From NCBI GenBank assembly GCA_013215465.1, contig JABSOW010000006.1:124001-188000 (forward strand): a DNA stretch of 64,000 bases, in the 5' to 3' direction. This document shows positions 1-9,412 of this stretch, piece by piece. Below the pieces are notes generated by a model that searched no databases, was not told the origin of the DNA, and was given only the letters and a program-made list of their open reading frames with translations. Each line of letters starts with the position of its first letter. Position 1 is the stretch's first letter. The stretch is from Colwellia sp. GTDB lineage: Bacteria > Pseudomonadota > Gammaproteobacteria > Enterobacterales > Alteromonadaceae. The position numbers and the translations under genes are program-made.

Positions 1-1286
1 TCAGCTACATCAATATTGGTATTAATTTCCATGACATCACTATTTCTGCTATCAAAACTGATGAAACCTAAATCATCAACACCATTTCCGCTGCCTATTT
101 GTGGTACTAAATCGCTGCGTGTAATATCAGCCTTGGCTTGCGAGTGTGAAATACTGGTGTGTAAGCTCCAGGTGTCATAGTCAACATCCGTATCAAAGCC
201 GACGAGGAAAGTCTGGCTATCGGATCCTTGATCTATTTGTAACATATCAAATCGTTGTGGCGTAGTCGTGCCAGCGGTCAGAGTATTATATTCAGAAGCA
301 TGAACATTACTAAAAGCACCACTTTGTATTGGTGCTTGAATACCAAAGCCAGCTCCTTGACGGTTAAAATCGGTATAAAACAGGTCTAATGTTGTTAGTA
401 CATCTTGGGTTGGTATCCACTGCAGCGTACTATTAACAGCAAAGCGTTCTCTTGTTTCTGTCTCGACCCTGTATTCTTGTCTTCCTGGAAAACGGATGTC
501 GGTCACTGATATTACATTTCCAGCATTGTCCATAATAGGGGCACCATTAACATCACCATTACGCCCATCAAAAACACTTGATCTGACACCACCTGTCATG
601 TCAGTTCTATTATTACTTTCAACATAACTAACACCAAGTAGCACACCTAAGGTGTTATCTAAAAAGGAGTTACTCACAATACCTGTTAGTTGTGGATCAA
701 CTTCATCAGCTAAATCGTTATATCGAGCCTTTGCGCTAAAGTTAACAGTAAGCTTATCACTATCAATTGGCCGTGCAGTGCGAATATTAATTTGGGCACC
801 TATACTGCCTTCTGACATATTGGCTGTTGGCGTTTTGATAATATCAGCACCCGATATAAGGTCTGATGGCATTTGTTGAAAATCAAAATCACGACCTTTC
901 GTGGCGGATGCCATTAATCTATCATTGATACGAACTTGATTAAATTCAGGACCAAAGCCCCTAACGGTTACTTGAGAGCCTTCACCGTTGGTACGAGAAA
1001 TTGACACACCAGTTATCCTTTGCAGTGCTTCCGCGACATTCTGATCAGGAAATTTACCAATATCCTCAGCGGCAATACCATCTACTAAAGAATCAGAATT
1101 ACGTTTGTTTTGCAATGCCCTATCCAAAGAACTACGTATTCCCGTTACGTTTATTACTTCAATGTTCTCATCAATACTTTTAGTTTGCTCTTCAGCAGCA
1201 TAAGACTGCCCTGAGAGAGCAATTGATACAGCTATAGTGATGGGTAGTATTTTAGTATTAATTTTTGTTTTATTCATATTCAACAT
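1..1286 (-). CDS. TonB-dependent outer-membrane receptor, 5' part only
   Basis: The gene runs off the left edge; 428 codons are present from an ATG at 1286. The translation begins with a signal peptide (residues about 1-30, ending GQSYA before AEEQ). A plug domain follows, with the TonB-box-like stretch ENIEVINVTGIRSSL and the plug signature GKFPDQNVAEALQRITGV at about 78-95. After that come beta-barrel strands rich in aromatic and Asp/Asn residues. This is the style of the carbohydrate-type TonB receptors common in Alteromonadales and Xanthomonas. The receptor would import an oligosaccharide across the outer membrane using TonB/ExbBD energy. It is divergent from an AraC regulator and an aldose epimerase, which fits a sugar-uptake locus. 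The substrate cannot be read from the sequence. The class assignment is sure; the carbohydrate role is inferred from the neighbours. Confidence 0.93.
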   Translation of the reverse strand, partial: MLNMNKTKINTKILPITIAVSIALSGQSYAAEEQTKSIDENIEVINVTGIRSSLDRALQNKRNSDSLVDGIAAEDIGKFPDQNVAEALQRITGVSISRTNGEGSQVTVRGFGPEFNQVRINDRLMASATKGRDFDFQQMPSDLISGADIIKTPTANMSEGSIGAQINIRTARPIDSDKLTVNFSAKARYNDLADEVDPQLTGIVSNSFLDNTLGVLLGVSYVESNNRTDMTGGVRSSVFDGRNGDVNGAPIMDNAGNVISVTDIRFPGRQEYRVETETRERFAVNSTLQWIPTQDVLTTLDLFYTDFNRQGAGFGIQAPIQSGAFSNVHASEYNTLTAGTTTPQRFDMLQIDQGSDSQTFLVGFDTDVDYDTWSLHTSISHSQAKADITRSDLVPQIGSGNGVDDLGFISFDSRNSDVMEINTNIDVA

Positions 1287-1414
1287 AGTTATCCCCTCTA
1301 ATTACTAACAATAAAATATAACGAAGCAGCTTGCTATATTTTGCCTTCTAGCTTTTACGCTAGCACTTTTTATATTTGACTTTATTATTTTTATCGGGGT
1401 TAACTATAGAGGTA

Positions 1415-1441
1415 ACATCCTCCATTTAAAATGGAGGATGT
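1415..1441. promoter_or_regulatory. Perfect palindrome in the TonB receptor/AraC divergent region
   Basis: A 13-bp arm (ACATCCTCCATTT) is followed by one central A and the exact reverse complement. It lies 41 bp upstream of the AraC start and about 130 bp from the receptor start. There is no T-run after it in either direction, so it looks more like an operator than a terminator. It could bind the AraC protein or another dimeric sugar regulator; which one is not known. Confidence 0.5.
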
Positions 1442-1482
1442 AACTAACAACATGGATTATATTATTATTTTATAGGTGATAA

Positions 1483-2382
1483 ATGGTTAAGATTTCACAG
1501 GGTTTCCCAGGGCAGCGTTTAGTTGTAATACCTCCTAGCATTGTTGATGTTGCAACTCAAAATTCAATATGCGGAAATTTATTTCCAACACATATAGGGA
1601 TGTTTCAAAAAGCCAAAGGCCACTACATTTCTAGGGAGTCAGGAGTCGATGAAACAATTCTTATCGGTTGTCTGGCAGGTGACGGGATCTGTCAGTTCAA
1701 CCACAATAAATGGTATTTAAAGACAGGAAATTTAATCGTCATCCCGGCAAACACACAACACAAATATAAGGCGTCAGAAAACAACCCTTGGACTATTTTC
1801 TGGATTCATTTCAAAGGTGATATGGTTAAACATTATCTACAAGCCTTAAAGGTAAATACCGAAGAACCCATGATAAGCGTTGCTAATATTGGTAGTGTAA
1901 TTGATGCTTTTGAAGACATATATCAACACACAGAATCAGGCTATACAAATACAGCATTGTTTTGTTTGTCGACAAGTTTTATGCGCTTTTTTGGGGTGTG
2001 CCGATTACATCAAAGAGCACTAAAAATTAATCAACAAGGCGTTGAAGAACGCATAAAAAAATCGGTTGTTGTGATGCAACAAAATATTGGCCGACACCTG
2101 ACACTAAATGAGCTCGCTGCAACTTCAGGTTGGTCCCCAACACATTACTCTGCATTATTTAAAAACCAAATGAATACCTCACCCATTGAATTTTTTACTC
2201 GCTTGAAAATGCAAATCGCTTGTAATAAATTAAAACTAACTCGTGAATCTATTCAGAATATCGCAACATCACTGGGCTACAAAGACGCGTTTTATTTCTC
2301 TAGACTATTTAAACGACAAAATAACTTATCACCGCAAAATTACCGCAGAGAATTCTCACTAATAAATAGTAAAAAGGATTAA
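1483..2382 (+). CDS. AraC-family transcriptional regulator
   Basis: A 299-residue protein with an N-terminal cupin-like sensing domain (about 15-170, including LIGCLAGDGICQF and NLIVIPANTQHKY). The C-terminal double helix-turn-helix is at about 190-285, with HLTLNELAATSGWSPTHYSALFK and the AraC signature IATSLGYKDAFYFSRLFKRQ. The family senses small molecules, often sugars, and activates neighbouring uptake or catabolic genes. It is divergent from the TonB receptor, and its stop lies three bases before the epimerase start, so the two are one transcript. Likely target: the receptor promoter in the intergenic region that carries the 27-bp palindrome. The family is certain; the effector and targets are inferred. 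Confidence 0.93.
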   Translation: MVKISQGFPGQRLVVIPPSIVDVATQNSICGNLFPTHIGMFQKAKGHYISRESGVDETILIGCLAGDGICQFNHNKWYLKTGNLIVIPANTQHKYKASENNPWTIFWIHFKGDMVKHYLQALKVNTEEPMISVANIGSVIDAFEDIYQHTESGYTNTALFCLSTSFMRFFGVCRLHQRALKINQQGVEERIKKSVVVMQQNIGRHLTLNELAATSGWSPTHYSALFKNQMNTSPIEFFTRLKMQIACNKLKLTRESIQNIATSLGYKDAFYFSRLFKRQNNLSPQNYRREFSLINSKKD

Positions 2383-2385
2383 GTA

Positions 2386-3291
2386 ATGTGCAAGGCTAAA
2401 CACAATTCAATTCCAAAACACGCCATATTAATAGCTAACGGTAACCTTAGCCTCGCAATCACGCCTTCATTTGGTGCCATTTATAACATATGGGATAACC
2501 ATGGAGTACCATTGCTTTGGCAGCCCGGCTATCCAAACGAATCAGTTACTCCAATTGGTGGTTGCTTTCCACTTGTCCCCTATGCAAATAGAGTCAAAAA
2601 TAGCTGCTTTACGCTAGCTAGCAAGAAATATCAAATAGCAGACAATCAATGTCAACAGCCACACGCACTTCATGGTGACGGTTGGACTAGTGAATGGCAA
2701 GTGATAGCCAGAGGAAATACTTGGATAAAACTAGGGCATCGAAGTCATTTGTATCCATTTAATTATAATGCAGAGCAAACAATTAAAATTTTAGATAATT
2801 CATTGTCTATCGATATAGAAATAACTCACTTAGGTGATATTCCCATGCCCTACGGCATAGGCTTTCATCCTTGGTTTATAAAACATGAAAATACTGAATT
2901 ATTTGCACCTACTACGCATCTCTGGCATGAAGATAAGCAACACTTTCCAACAAAAAAAAGTACAGTTCCTGCTCAACTGGACTTTTCATCTGCAAACAAA
3001 AAACTACCATCGGGATTTATAAATAATCTGTTCCTTGGATGGCAAGTCAATGACAAAAAACAATATCAAGCAGAGATTTGCTATCCAAGTATAAACCGTA
3101 CAATAAGCATTCAGGCCAGTGAGCTACTTAATCGATATATGCTTTACCAAAATGGCTCCGATTTTTTCTGTTTTGAGCCAGTGAGCCACGATATTGATGC
3201 TCACAATAGTAATAAAATGTCTGGTTTAAAACTATTGACAACCAATCAAAGCATCAAGGCAAATTTACTAATGAGTTTTAATCAAATATAA
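2386..3291 (+). CDS. Aldose 1-epimerase (mutarotase) family protein
   Basis: A 301-residue protein of the galactose-mutarotase-like beta-sandwich fold. Recognisable pieces are the substrate-binding region GGCFPLVPYANRVKN (about 58-72), HALHGDGWTSEWQV (about 92-105, with the conserved His of the family) and PYGIGFHPWF (about 160-169), followed by a C-terminal acidic residue in FCFEPVSH. Family members interconvert alpha and beta anomers of aldoses in the cytoplasm. The gene is translationally coupled to the upstream AraC gene (stop and start separated by three bases), which suggests processing of the sugar taken up by the adjacent receptor. Some members act on other sugars or sugar phosphates, so the exact substrate is open. 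Confidence 0.88.
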   Translation: MCKAKHNSIPKHAILIANGNLSLAITPSFGAIYNIWDNHGVPLLWQPGYPNESVTPIGGCFPLVPYANRVKNSCFTLASKKYQIADNQCQQPHALHGDGWTSEWQVIARGNTWIKLGHRSHLYPFNYNAEQTIKILDNSLSIDIEITHLGDIPMPYGIGFHPWFIKHENTELFAPTTHLWHEDKQHFPTKKSTVPAQLDFSSANKKLPSGFINNLFLGWQVNDKKQYQAEICYPSINRTISIQASELLNRYMLYQNGSDFFCFEPVSHDIDAHNSNKMSGLKLLTTNQSIKANLLMSFNQI

Positions 3292-3370
3292 ATAGGATAT
3301 AAACAACATAATATATACGTAAAACCACGATTTGGAATAAAACCATCCCACTAATTAAGATTAATACATA

Positions 3371-3415
3371 AAAAAAGAGTAATGATTATTATCTGTTTTG
3401 ATAATCATTACTCTT
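3371..3415 (-). terminator. Rho-independent terminator of rplU-rpmA-obgE
   Basis: A perfect 15-bp stem (3375-3389 with 3401-3415) and an 11-base loop. Read on the minus strand it is followed by a run of six T, placing it just downstream of the obgE stop. The plus-strand side lacks a T-run. Confidence 0.85.
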
Positions 3416-3447
3416 GTATCAATAGCTAGAGAACTATAGAAAGCTAT

Positions 3448-4617
<1,170 letters not shown>

Positions 4618-4720
4618 TCAATAACCCTAATGTTTTTGTACGTGTACTAATAGTTGCTAGTATAACCGATTTTCTCTTCAGAAAAAATCATCACGACAAG
4701 AACGTAATAAATAGGTAAAA

Positions 4721-4747
4721 AAAAACCTCGCATGAAGCGAGGTTTTT
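4721..4747 (-). terminator. Hairpin between rpmA and obgE
   Basis: An 11-bp perfect stem (4721-4731 with 4737-4747) around loop ATGAA, with A-runs and T-runs at both feet. On the minus strand it sits about 20 bases after the rpmA stop and ends in T's, so it should attenuate or terminate ribosomal-protein transcription before obgE. Confidence 0.8.
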
Positions 4748-4766
4748 AAAAAAATCGAATCGAAGA

Positions 4767-5024
4767 CTAGTCAGCAATGATGCTAACAAACTTACGACTC
4801 TTTGGACCTTTAACTTCAAATTGAACTTTACCATCTGATAAAGCAAATAAAGTGTGATCTTTGCCGATACCCATGTTAGTACCTGCGTGGAAACGAGTAC
4901 CACGTTGACGAACAATGATGTTACCTGCTAAAACTGATTCGCCACCAAAACGCTTAACACCTAGGCGTTTCGCTTCTGAATCACGACCATTTCGTGTACT
5001 ACCCGCAGCTTTCTTATGTGCCAT
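4767..5024 (-). CDS. rpmA: 50S ribosomal protein bL27
   Basis: 85 residues, the usual length. It begins [20 protein letters not shown] and contains [15 protein letters not shown], both diagnostic of bL27. The N-terminal tail reaches the peptidyl-transferase centre in family members. It follows rplU by 16 bases in the same orientation, as in almost all Gammaproteobacteria, with obgE downstream after a hairpin. Confidence 0.98.
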   Translation of the reverse strand: MAHKKAAGSTRNGRDSEAKRLGVKRFGGESVLAGNIIVRQRGTRFHAGTNMGIGKDHTLFALSDGKVQFEVKGPKSRKFVSIIAD

Positions 5025-5040
5025 GTCAAAATGCTCCTAA

Positions 5041-5352
5041 TTAGCCGTTAATACCAGTAATTTTCACTTCAGTGAACCATTGACGATGGCCCGCTTGTTT
5101 GCGTGAATGCTTACGACGTTTAAATTTAACAATAGTGATTTTATCAGCACGACCTTGGTTTACCACCTCAGCCACTACTTTACCACCAGCAACGTAAGGC
5201 GCGCCTACATTGATGTTATCGCCATTAGCGATCATTAAAACGTTATCAAATTCTACTGTTGCGCCTACTTCAAGCTCAAGCTTTTCTAGACGAACTGTTT
5301 GTCCTTCGGTTACACGATGCTGTTTACCACCGCTTTGGAATACCGCGTACAT
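5041..5352 (-). CDS. rplU: 50S ribosomal protein bL21
   Basis: The start chosen is the ATG at 5352 ([14 protein letters not shown]), giving 103 residues, the standard bL21 length. A GGAG ribosome-binding site lies five bases upstream of it. A longer frame starting at 5373 would add seven residues (MLQYGVA) across that binding site and is rejected. The C-terminal RNA-binding signature [19 protein letters not shown] is present. It is the first gene of the rplU-rpmA-(obgE) operon and is divergent from ispB. Confidence 0.97.
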   Translation of the reverse strand: MYAVFQSGGKQHRVTEGQTVRLEKLELEVGATVEFDNVLMIANGDNINVGAPYVAGGKVVAEVVNQGRADKITIVKFKRRKHSRKQAGHRQWFTEVKITGING

Positions 5353-5628
5353 AGCTACTCCGTACTGCAACACCTTTATGTGCTGCTAAATTTTAAAATA
5401 TAGGGCGCGAATTCTACGTGAAGAAAGGCAGTAGAGCAAGTATAAAAGTGATCATTTATAAAGTTTTTAATTCCTAAAAAAAATTAATAAAATAAATTCA
5501 CCACAAAGTCATTATAAACCTTTTGTGTAAGCTTTTATATCAGCGAATATAGTGTAGAATTTACTATATAAATCCCCATAGATATAGTGGTTATATAAAC
5601 GCCACCTAGCCCAGATGGAAATTAAGTA

Positions 5629-6615
5629 GTGGATATAAAAGCAATTCAAGCACTCTCACAAAATGACATGGTTAAGGTGAATGATCTTATCTATGGTCAG
5701 TTACACTCAGACGTTGCTTTGATCAATCAATTAGGCATTTATATTGTTAATGCTGGCGGCAAGCGCATGCGCCCTATGCTTACGGTACTAACAGCACAAG
5801 CACTAAACCAAACTAATACCGACAAGCTTGATGATAAACACTGCATCATTGCTGCTATTATTGAATTTATTCACACCGCGACCTTATTACATGATGATGT
5901 AGTTGATGAATCGAACATGCGCCGTGGCCGAGAAACTGCCAATGCTTTATTTGGTAACAGTGCTAGCGTGTTAGTAGGTGATTTTCTTTATACGCGCTCT
6001 TTTCAAATGATGACTAAATTGGGGGACTTGCGCATTATGGATATTCTATCTGATGCCACCAATATAGTTGCCGAAGGTGAAGTATTACAGTTGATGCATT
6101 GTAATGATCCTGACACCACTGAAGAAAGCTATTTACAGGTTATTTATTGTAAAACGGCCAAACTTTTTGAAGCAGCGACTCGCCTCGCTGCCATTATTAC
6201 CCAACAAGATAGTGCCACTGAAAACGCCATGGCAGATTACGGAAAATATCTAGGTACAGCTTTTCAATTGGTTGATGACATCATGGATTACACCGCAGAC
6301 GCTAAAGAAATGGGTAAAAATGTTGGTGATGATTTAGCAGAAGGCAAGCCTACCCTGCCCTTAATTTATGCCATGAAACATGGCACTAGCGAACAAAGAA
6401 AATTAATTAGAGATGCCATAGAACAGGGCAATGGTATGGAGCATTTAAACGATATATTAACTGCCATGAATCAAACCGGCGCGTTAGATTATACGCAAAA
6501 AAAGGCAGAAGAAGAAGCAGACAAGGCTATTAATGCTTTATCAATATTGCCGGAATCTGATTATAAACAAGCATTAATTTCCTTAGCGCATATTGCTGCT
6601 AATCGCAGTGCCTAA
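5629..6615 (+). CDS. ispB: Octaprenyl diphosphate synthase
   Basis: 328 residues starting at GTG 5629, with a GGAA ribosome-binding site about nine bases upstream. It is a trans-isoprenyl diphosphate synthase: the first aspartate-rich motif is DDVVD at 89-93 and the second is DDIMD at 216-220, with GGKRMRPML at 43-51 binding isopentenyl diphosphate. It makes the C40 side chain of ubiquinone and menaquinone from farnesyl diphosphate and IPP in the cytoplasm. The position divergent from rplU matches the standard gammaproteobacterial arrangement, which supports ispB over ispA. Confidence 0.96.
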   Translation: MDIKAIQALSQNDMVKVNDLIYGQLHSDVALINQLGIYIVNAGGKRMRPMLTVLTAQALNQTNTDKLDDKHCIIAAIIEFIHTATLLHDDVVDESNMRRGRETANALFGNSASVLVGDFLYTRSFQMMTKLGDLRIMDILSDATNIVAEGEVLQLMHCNDPDTTEESYLQVIYCKTAKLFEAATRLAAIITQQDSATENAMADYGKYLGTAFQLVDDIMDYTADAKEMGKNVGDDLAEGKPTLPLIYAMKHGTSEQRKLIRDAIEQGNGMEHLNDILTAMNQTGALDYTQKKAEEEADKAINALSILPESDYKQALISLAHIAANRSA

Positions 6616-6640
6616 ACATTTAAAGCAAGAGTAAAAGAGT

Positions 6641-7045
6641 ATGAGCTCAGATAATATATATGAAAATAACCCGCTACACGGTATTGGCTTGGAACAAGTT
6701 CTCACTGAGTTAGTTGATCATTACGGTTTTGATATTTTAAATGCTTATTTAAGCTTAAATTGCTTCAAAACACACCCAAGCATTCAATCTAGTCTAAAGT
6801 TTCTTAAAAAAACAGATTGGGCAAAAGATAAAGTTGAAGCTTTTTATTTATATCAATATAAAAACTTGCCTCGTGCCGATGATAGTCAATTTGAATTACC
6901 GCCACGTGATCGCATAGTACCCGCCCACCAAAAACCTGGAACACCTGCAGAATTAAGTTTTGATGATGCTGAAAACCTTAGGCAAAAACGCGCTAAAAAA
7001 ACCCGCGAACGATCTGCTACCCCTGATAATCCGTGGGGAAAATAA
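6641..7045 (+). CDS. VF530/DUF2132-type small protein with C-terminal extension
   Basis: 134 residues. The first 75 match the VF530 family (DUF2132): NPLHGIGLEQVLTELVDHYG, then NCFKTHPSIQSSLKFLKKT and WAKDKVEAFYLY. This is a small helical domain thought to bind DNA, with no settled function. The remaining 55 residues are charged and low in complexity (LRQKRAKKTRERSATPDNPWGK), unlike the shorter members of the family. It starts 25 bases after the ispB stop and may share its transcript. The family assignment is strong; the role is unknown. Confidence 0.85.
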   Translation: MSSDNIYENNPLHGIGLEQVLTELVDHYGFDILNAYLSLNCFKTHPSIQSSLKFLKKTDWAKDKVEAFYLYQYKNLPRADDSQFELPPRDRIVPAHQKPGTPAELSFDDAENLRQKRAKKTRERSATPDNPWGK

Positions 7046-7174
7046 AAAATTTACCCGTTACTCTATTTATTTCTATTTATTGATCTCGCACAGGTTTACC
7101 TGAACTTAGGCTTGTGTATTTCACTGGCGACAACTAACGTTAACGAAAGATTATTAATATTGTAGGGTACTTTT

Positions 7175-7585
7175 ATGCCACTAATTGAATGGACAGCCGA
7201 ATTAAGTGTGGGTATAGACAGCATTGATGAGCAACACAAAAAGCTCGTTAATATGATCAATGCACTTAACGAAGCCATGTTAATAAATAGCTCAGATGAA
7301 TTATTAGGTAAAATATTTACCGGTTTAGCGGCTTATACCCAAAAGCATTTTTCCTATGAAGAAAATATGTTTGCTGAATATGGTTATACAGATTCAGTTG
7401 AACACAAGCGGCAACATAGTGAACTAATCGCTCAAGTGGTCGAGTTAAAAGAAAAATTTATTGAAAACCCTCAAGGAACAATGAGTGCTGATTTAATGCT
7501 ATTTCTTAAACGCTGGTTAACGAATCACATCATGAGAACAGATAAAGAGTATGCAGAATTTCTTATTGCCAAAGGGGTGAAATAG
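7175..7585 (+). CDS. Bacteriohemerythrin
   Basis: 136 residues, single-domain hemerythrin. The iron-ligand pattern is visible: H in IDEQHKKLV (about 22), H and E in KHFSYEENMF (about 60-64), H-x3-H in EHKRQHSEL (about 76-80), then H and D in NHIMRTDKEYAEF (about 117-122). The protein would hold a non-haem di-iron centre that binds oxygen reversibly in the cytoplasm, for oxygen supply or sensing. It is a stand-alone gene about 130 bases after the VF530-type gene, with no chemotaxis or signalling domain fused. Confidence 0.93.
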   Translation: MPLIEWTAELSVGIDSIDEQHKKLVNMINALNEAMLINSSDELLGKIFTGLAAYTQKHFSYEENMFAEYGYTDSVEHKRQHSELIAQVVELKEKFIENPQGTMSADLMLFLKRWLTNHIMRTDKEYAEFLIAKGVK

Positions 7586-7605
7586 GCTCAGTAGCGAATA
7601 AGCAA

Positions 7606-7669
7606 GGTTACGAGAAAGTACAATAACGAGTTGCGAAGAGCTCACTACCGTTAAGCTTTCTTCGTAACC
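7606..7669. repeat. Long-spaced imperfect inverted repeat between hemerythrin and mdh
   Basis: GGTTACGAGAAAG at 7606-7618 pairs with CTTTCTTCGTAACC at 7656-7669 with one base bulged. It lies in the convergent gap between two genes. It could form a bidirectional termination structure, but there is no clean T-run, so it is weakly supported. Confidence 0.3.
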
Positions 7670-7701
7670 CGATACTTATAACTCAAAACTTTGTTTTGGC
7701 T

Positions 7702-8634
7702 TTACGCTATAAAATCAACACCTTCTTGGATGTCTTTTTTCAGTGTTGCCAACATATCTTCTTTAGCTTTTTGTTCGAAAGCACTTAACTCGCCATAAGA
7801 TAAAATTTCGCTAACACCATTAACACCTAAGCGTATTGGTTGTGCAAAGAATAACGCATCTTCACCGTTACCTTCAACGTAAGCGTAATCAACAACGTCT
7901 TCACCTTGTAAGCCTTTAACTAAAGACATACAAAAACGAGCAGCAGCAGCGCCCATAGATAAAGTAGCAGAGCCGCCACCAGCTTTAGCTTCAACAACTT
8001 CAGTACCTGCATTTTGAATGCGAGGTGTTAACAAAGCAACTTCTTCATCGGTAAAAGTAACGCCTTCAACTTGAGAAAGAAGTGGTAGAATTGTAGTACC
8101 TGAATGGCCACCAATTACTGGAACTTTAACTGTTGCTACATCTAAGCCTTTTAATTCCGCAACAAATGCTTCAGAGCGAATTACATCTAAGGTAGTGATA
8201 CCAAATACACGAGCCGCATCATAAGTACCTGCTTTTTTAAATACTTCAGCAACAATTGGCACTGTTCCGTTTACCGGGTTAGTGATGATACCAACTAAAG
8301 CTTTTGGACAAGCGGCAACAATCCCTTCAGCTAATACTTTAATAATGCCCGCATTAACGTTAAATAAATCAGCACGATCCATACCTGGCTTACGCGGCAT
8401 ACCAGCAGGAATTAACACGATATCAGCACCTGATAAAGCACTGTTAAGATCATCACGACCAAAACCGGCAACTTTTACATCAGTAGGGATGTGAGATAAG
8501 TCTACTGCCACACCAGGAACTACAGGGGCAACATCGTAAAGTGATAACTCAGAACCGGCTGGTAATTGAGTTTTTAATAGTAAAGATAATGCTTGACCGA
8601 TACCGCCAGCTGCGCCTAAAACTGCTACTTTCAT
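7702..8634 (-). CDS. mdh: Malate dehydrogenase (NAD-dependent)
   Basis: 310 residues, close to the E. coli enzyme (312). The NAD-binding loop GAAGGIGQ is at 7-14. The substrate loop contains [10 protein letters not shown] near 78-87 with the conserved arginines. The catalytic-region sequence [16 protein letters not shown] is near 173-188, with the proton-relay His in GGHSG. The enzyme oxidises malate to oxaloacetate in the TCA cycle, in the cytoplasm. It is divergent from argR, an arrangement common in Gammaproteobacteria. Confidence 0.98.
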   Translation of the reverse strand: MKVAVLGAAGGIGQALSLLLKTQLPAGSELSLYDVAPVVPGVAVDLSHIPTDVKVAGFGRDDLNSALSGADIVLIPAGMPRKPGMDRADLFNVNAGIIKVLAEGIVAACPKALVGIITNPVNGTVPIVAEVFKKAGTYDAARVFGITTLDVIRSEAFVAELKGLDVATVKVPVIGGHSGTTILPLLSQVEGVTFTDEEVALLTPRIQNAGTEVVEAKAGGGSATLSMGAAAARFCMSLVKGLQGEDVVDYAYVEGNGEDALFFAQPIRLGVNGVSEILSYGELSAFEQKAKEDMLATLKKDIQEGVDFIA

Positions 8635-8885
8635 GTGTTCTCTCCGAAATTAAAGTGGGTGTAAAACTGTATAATAAATATTATTCGAGTAAATACGTAA
8701 ATTTTCTTGGGCAAAAGATATAGCATAGCCAACAAAAAAACAATTATTATTGTATATATGATAGCGTATAATGCCTATTTGAAAGAATTCAACTTTAGTA
8801 TTATGTCTATTGCGAGCAACTTCAAAATATATAATTTACTTGAAACTGTTCGATAATATAGCAACCAAGGGTTTGATCATAGACA

Positions 8886-9359
8886 ATGAATGGCCAAAAA
8901 AAACAAGAAGCATTAGTACAAGCATTTAAAGATTTATTAAAACAAGAGCAATTCGGTTCGCAAGGCGAAATTGTTGAAGCATTAAAATCTTTAGGTTTTG
9001 AAAATATTAGCCAATCTAAAATTTCGCGTATGCTCAGTAAATTTGGCGCTGTGCGCACGCGTAACGCCCGCCAAGAAATGGTTTATTGTTTACCGGCAGA
9101 ACTTGGTGTGCCAACCGCACAAAGCCCATTAAAGCAGTTAGTACTAGAAATAGAACATAACGGTATGATGATCATAATTCAAACAAGTCCAGGGGCTGCA
9201 CAATTAATAGCTCGCTTGTTAGATAGCTTAAGTAAAAGTGACGGCGTACTTGGCACAATTGCTGGTGATGATACTATTTTTATTGCGCCAACTGATGTAA
9301 ATAATATTAAAGAGACTATTAATAAATTAGAGCGACTATTTTCTAAGTGCCTAAGTTAA
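8886..9359 (+). CDS. argR: Arginine repressor
   Basis: 157 residues, the standard length. The N-terminal winged helix (about 1-70) includes [24 protein letters not shown] and [16 protein letters not shown]. The C-terminal arginine-binding and hexamerisation domain includes [15 protein letters not shown] and GDDTIFIAP near 140. It is expected to repress arginine biosynthesis and to act in cer-type recombination. It is divergent from mdh. I see AT-rich partial palindromes in the intergenic region but no convincing ARG box. Confidence 0.97.
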   Translation: MNGQKKQEALVQAFKDLLKQEQFGSQGEIVEALKSLGFENISQSKISRMLSKFGAVRTRNARQEMVYCLPAELGVPTAQSPLKQLVLEIEHNGMMIIIQTSPGAAQLIARLLDSLSKSDGVLGTIAGDDTIFIAPTDVNNIKETINKLERLFSKCLS

Positions 9360-9412
9360 GCGTATCTATTTATCTTCCTCTTAAGGGAGGACAGCTGCAT
9401 ATTATTTAAGGC

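Noticed and set aside
4691..4915. 74-codon minus-strand frame overlapping rpmA
   Set aside because: It lies out of frame over the C-terminal half of bL27 and its terminator; shadow of a real gene.
8671..8794. AT-rich palindromes between mdh and argR as ARG boxes
   Set aside because: ATAATA-AA-TATTAT and TTGAA-AGAA-TTCAA are near-palindromes but do not fit the spacing of tandem 18-bp ARG boxes well enough to call.
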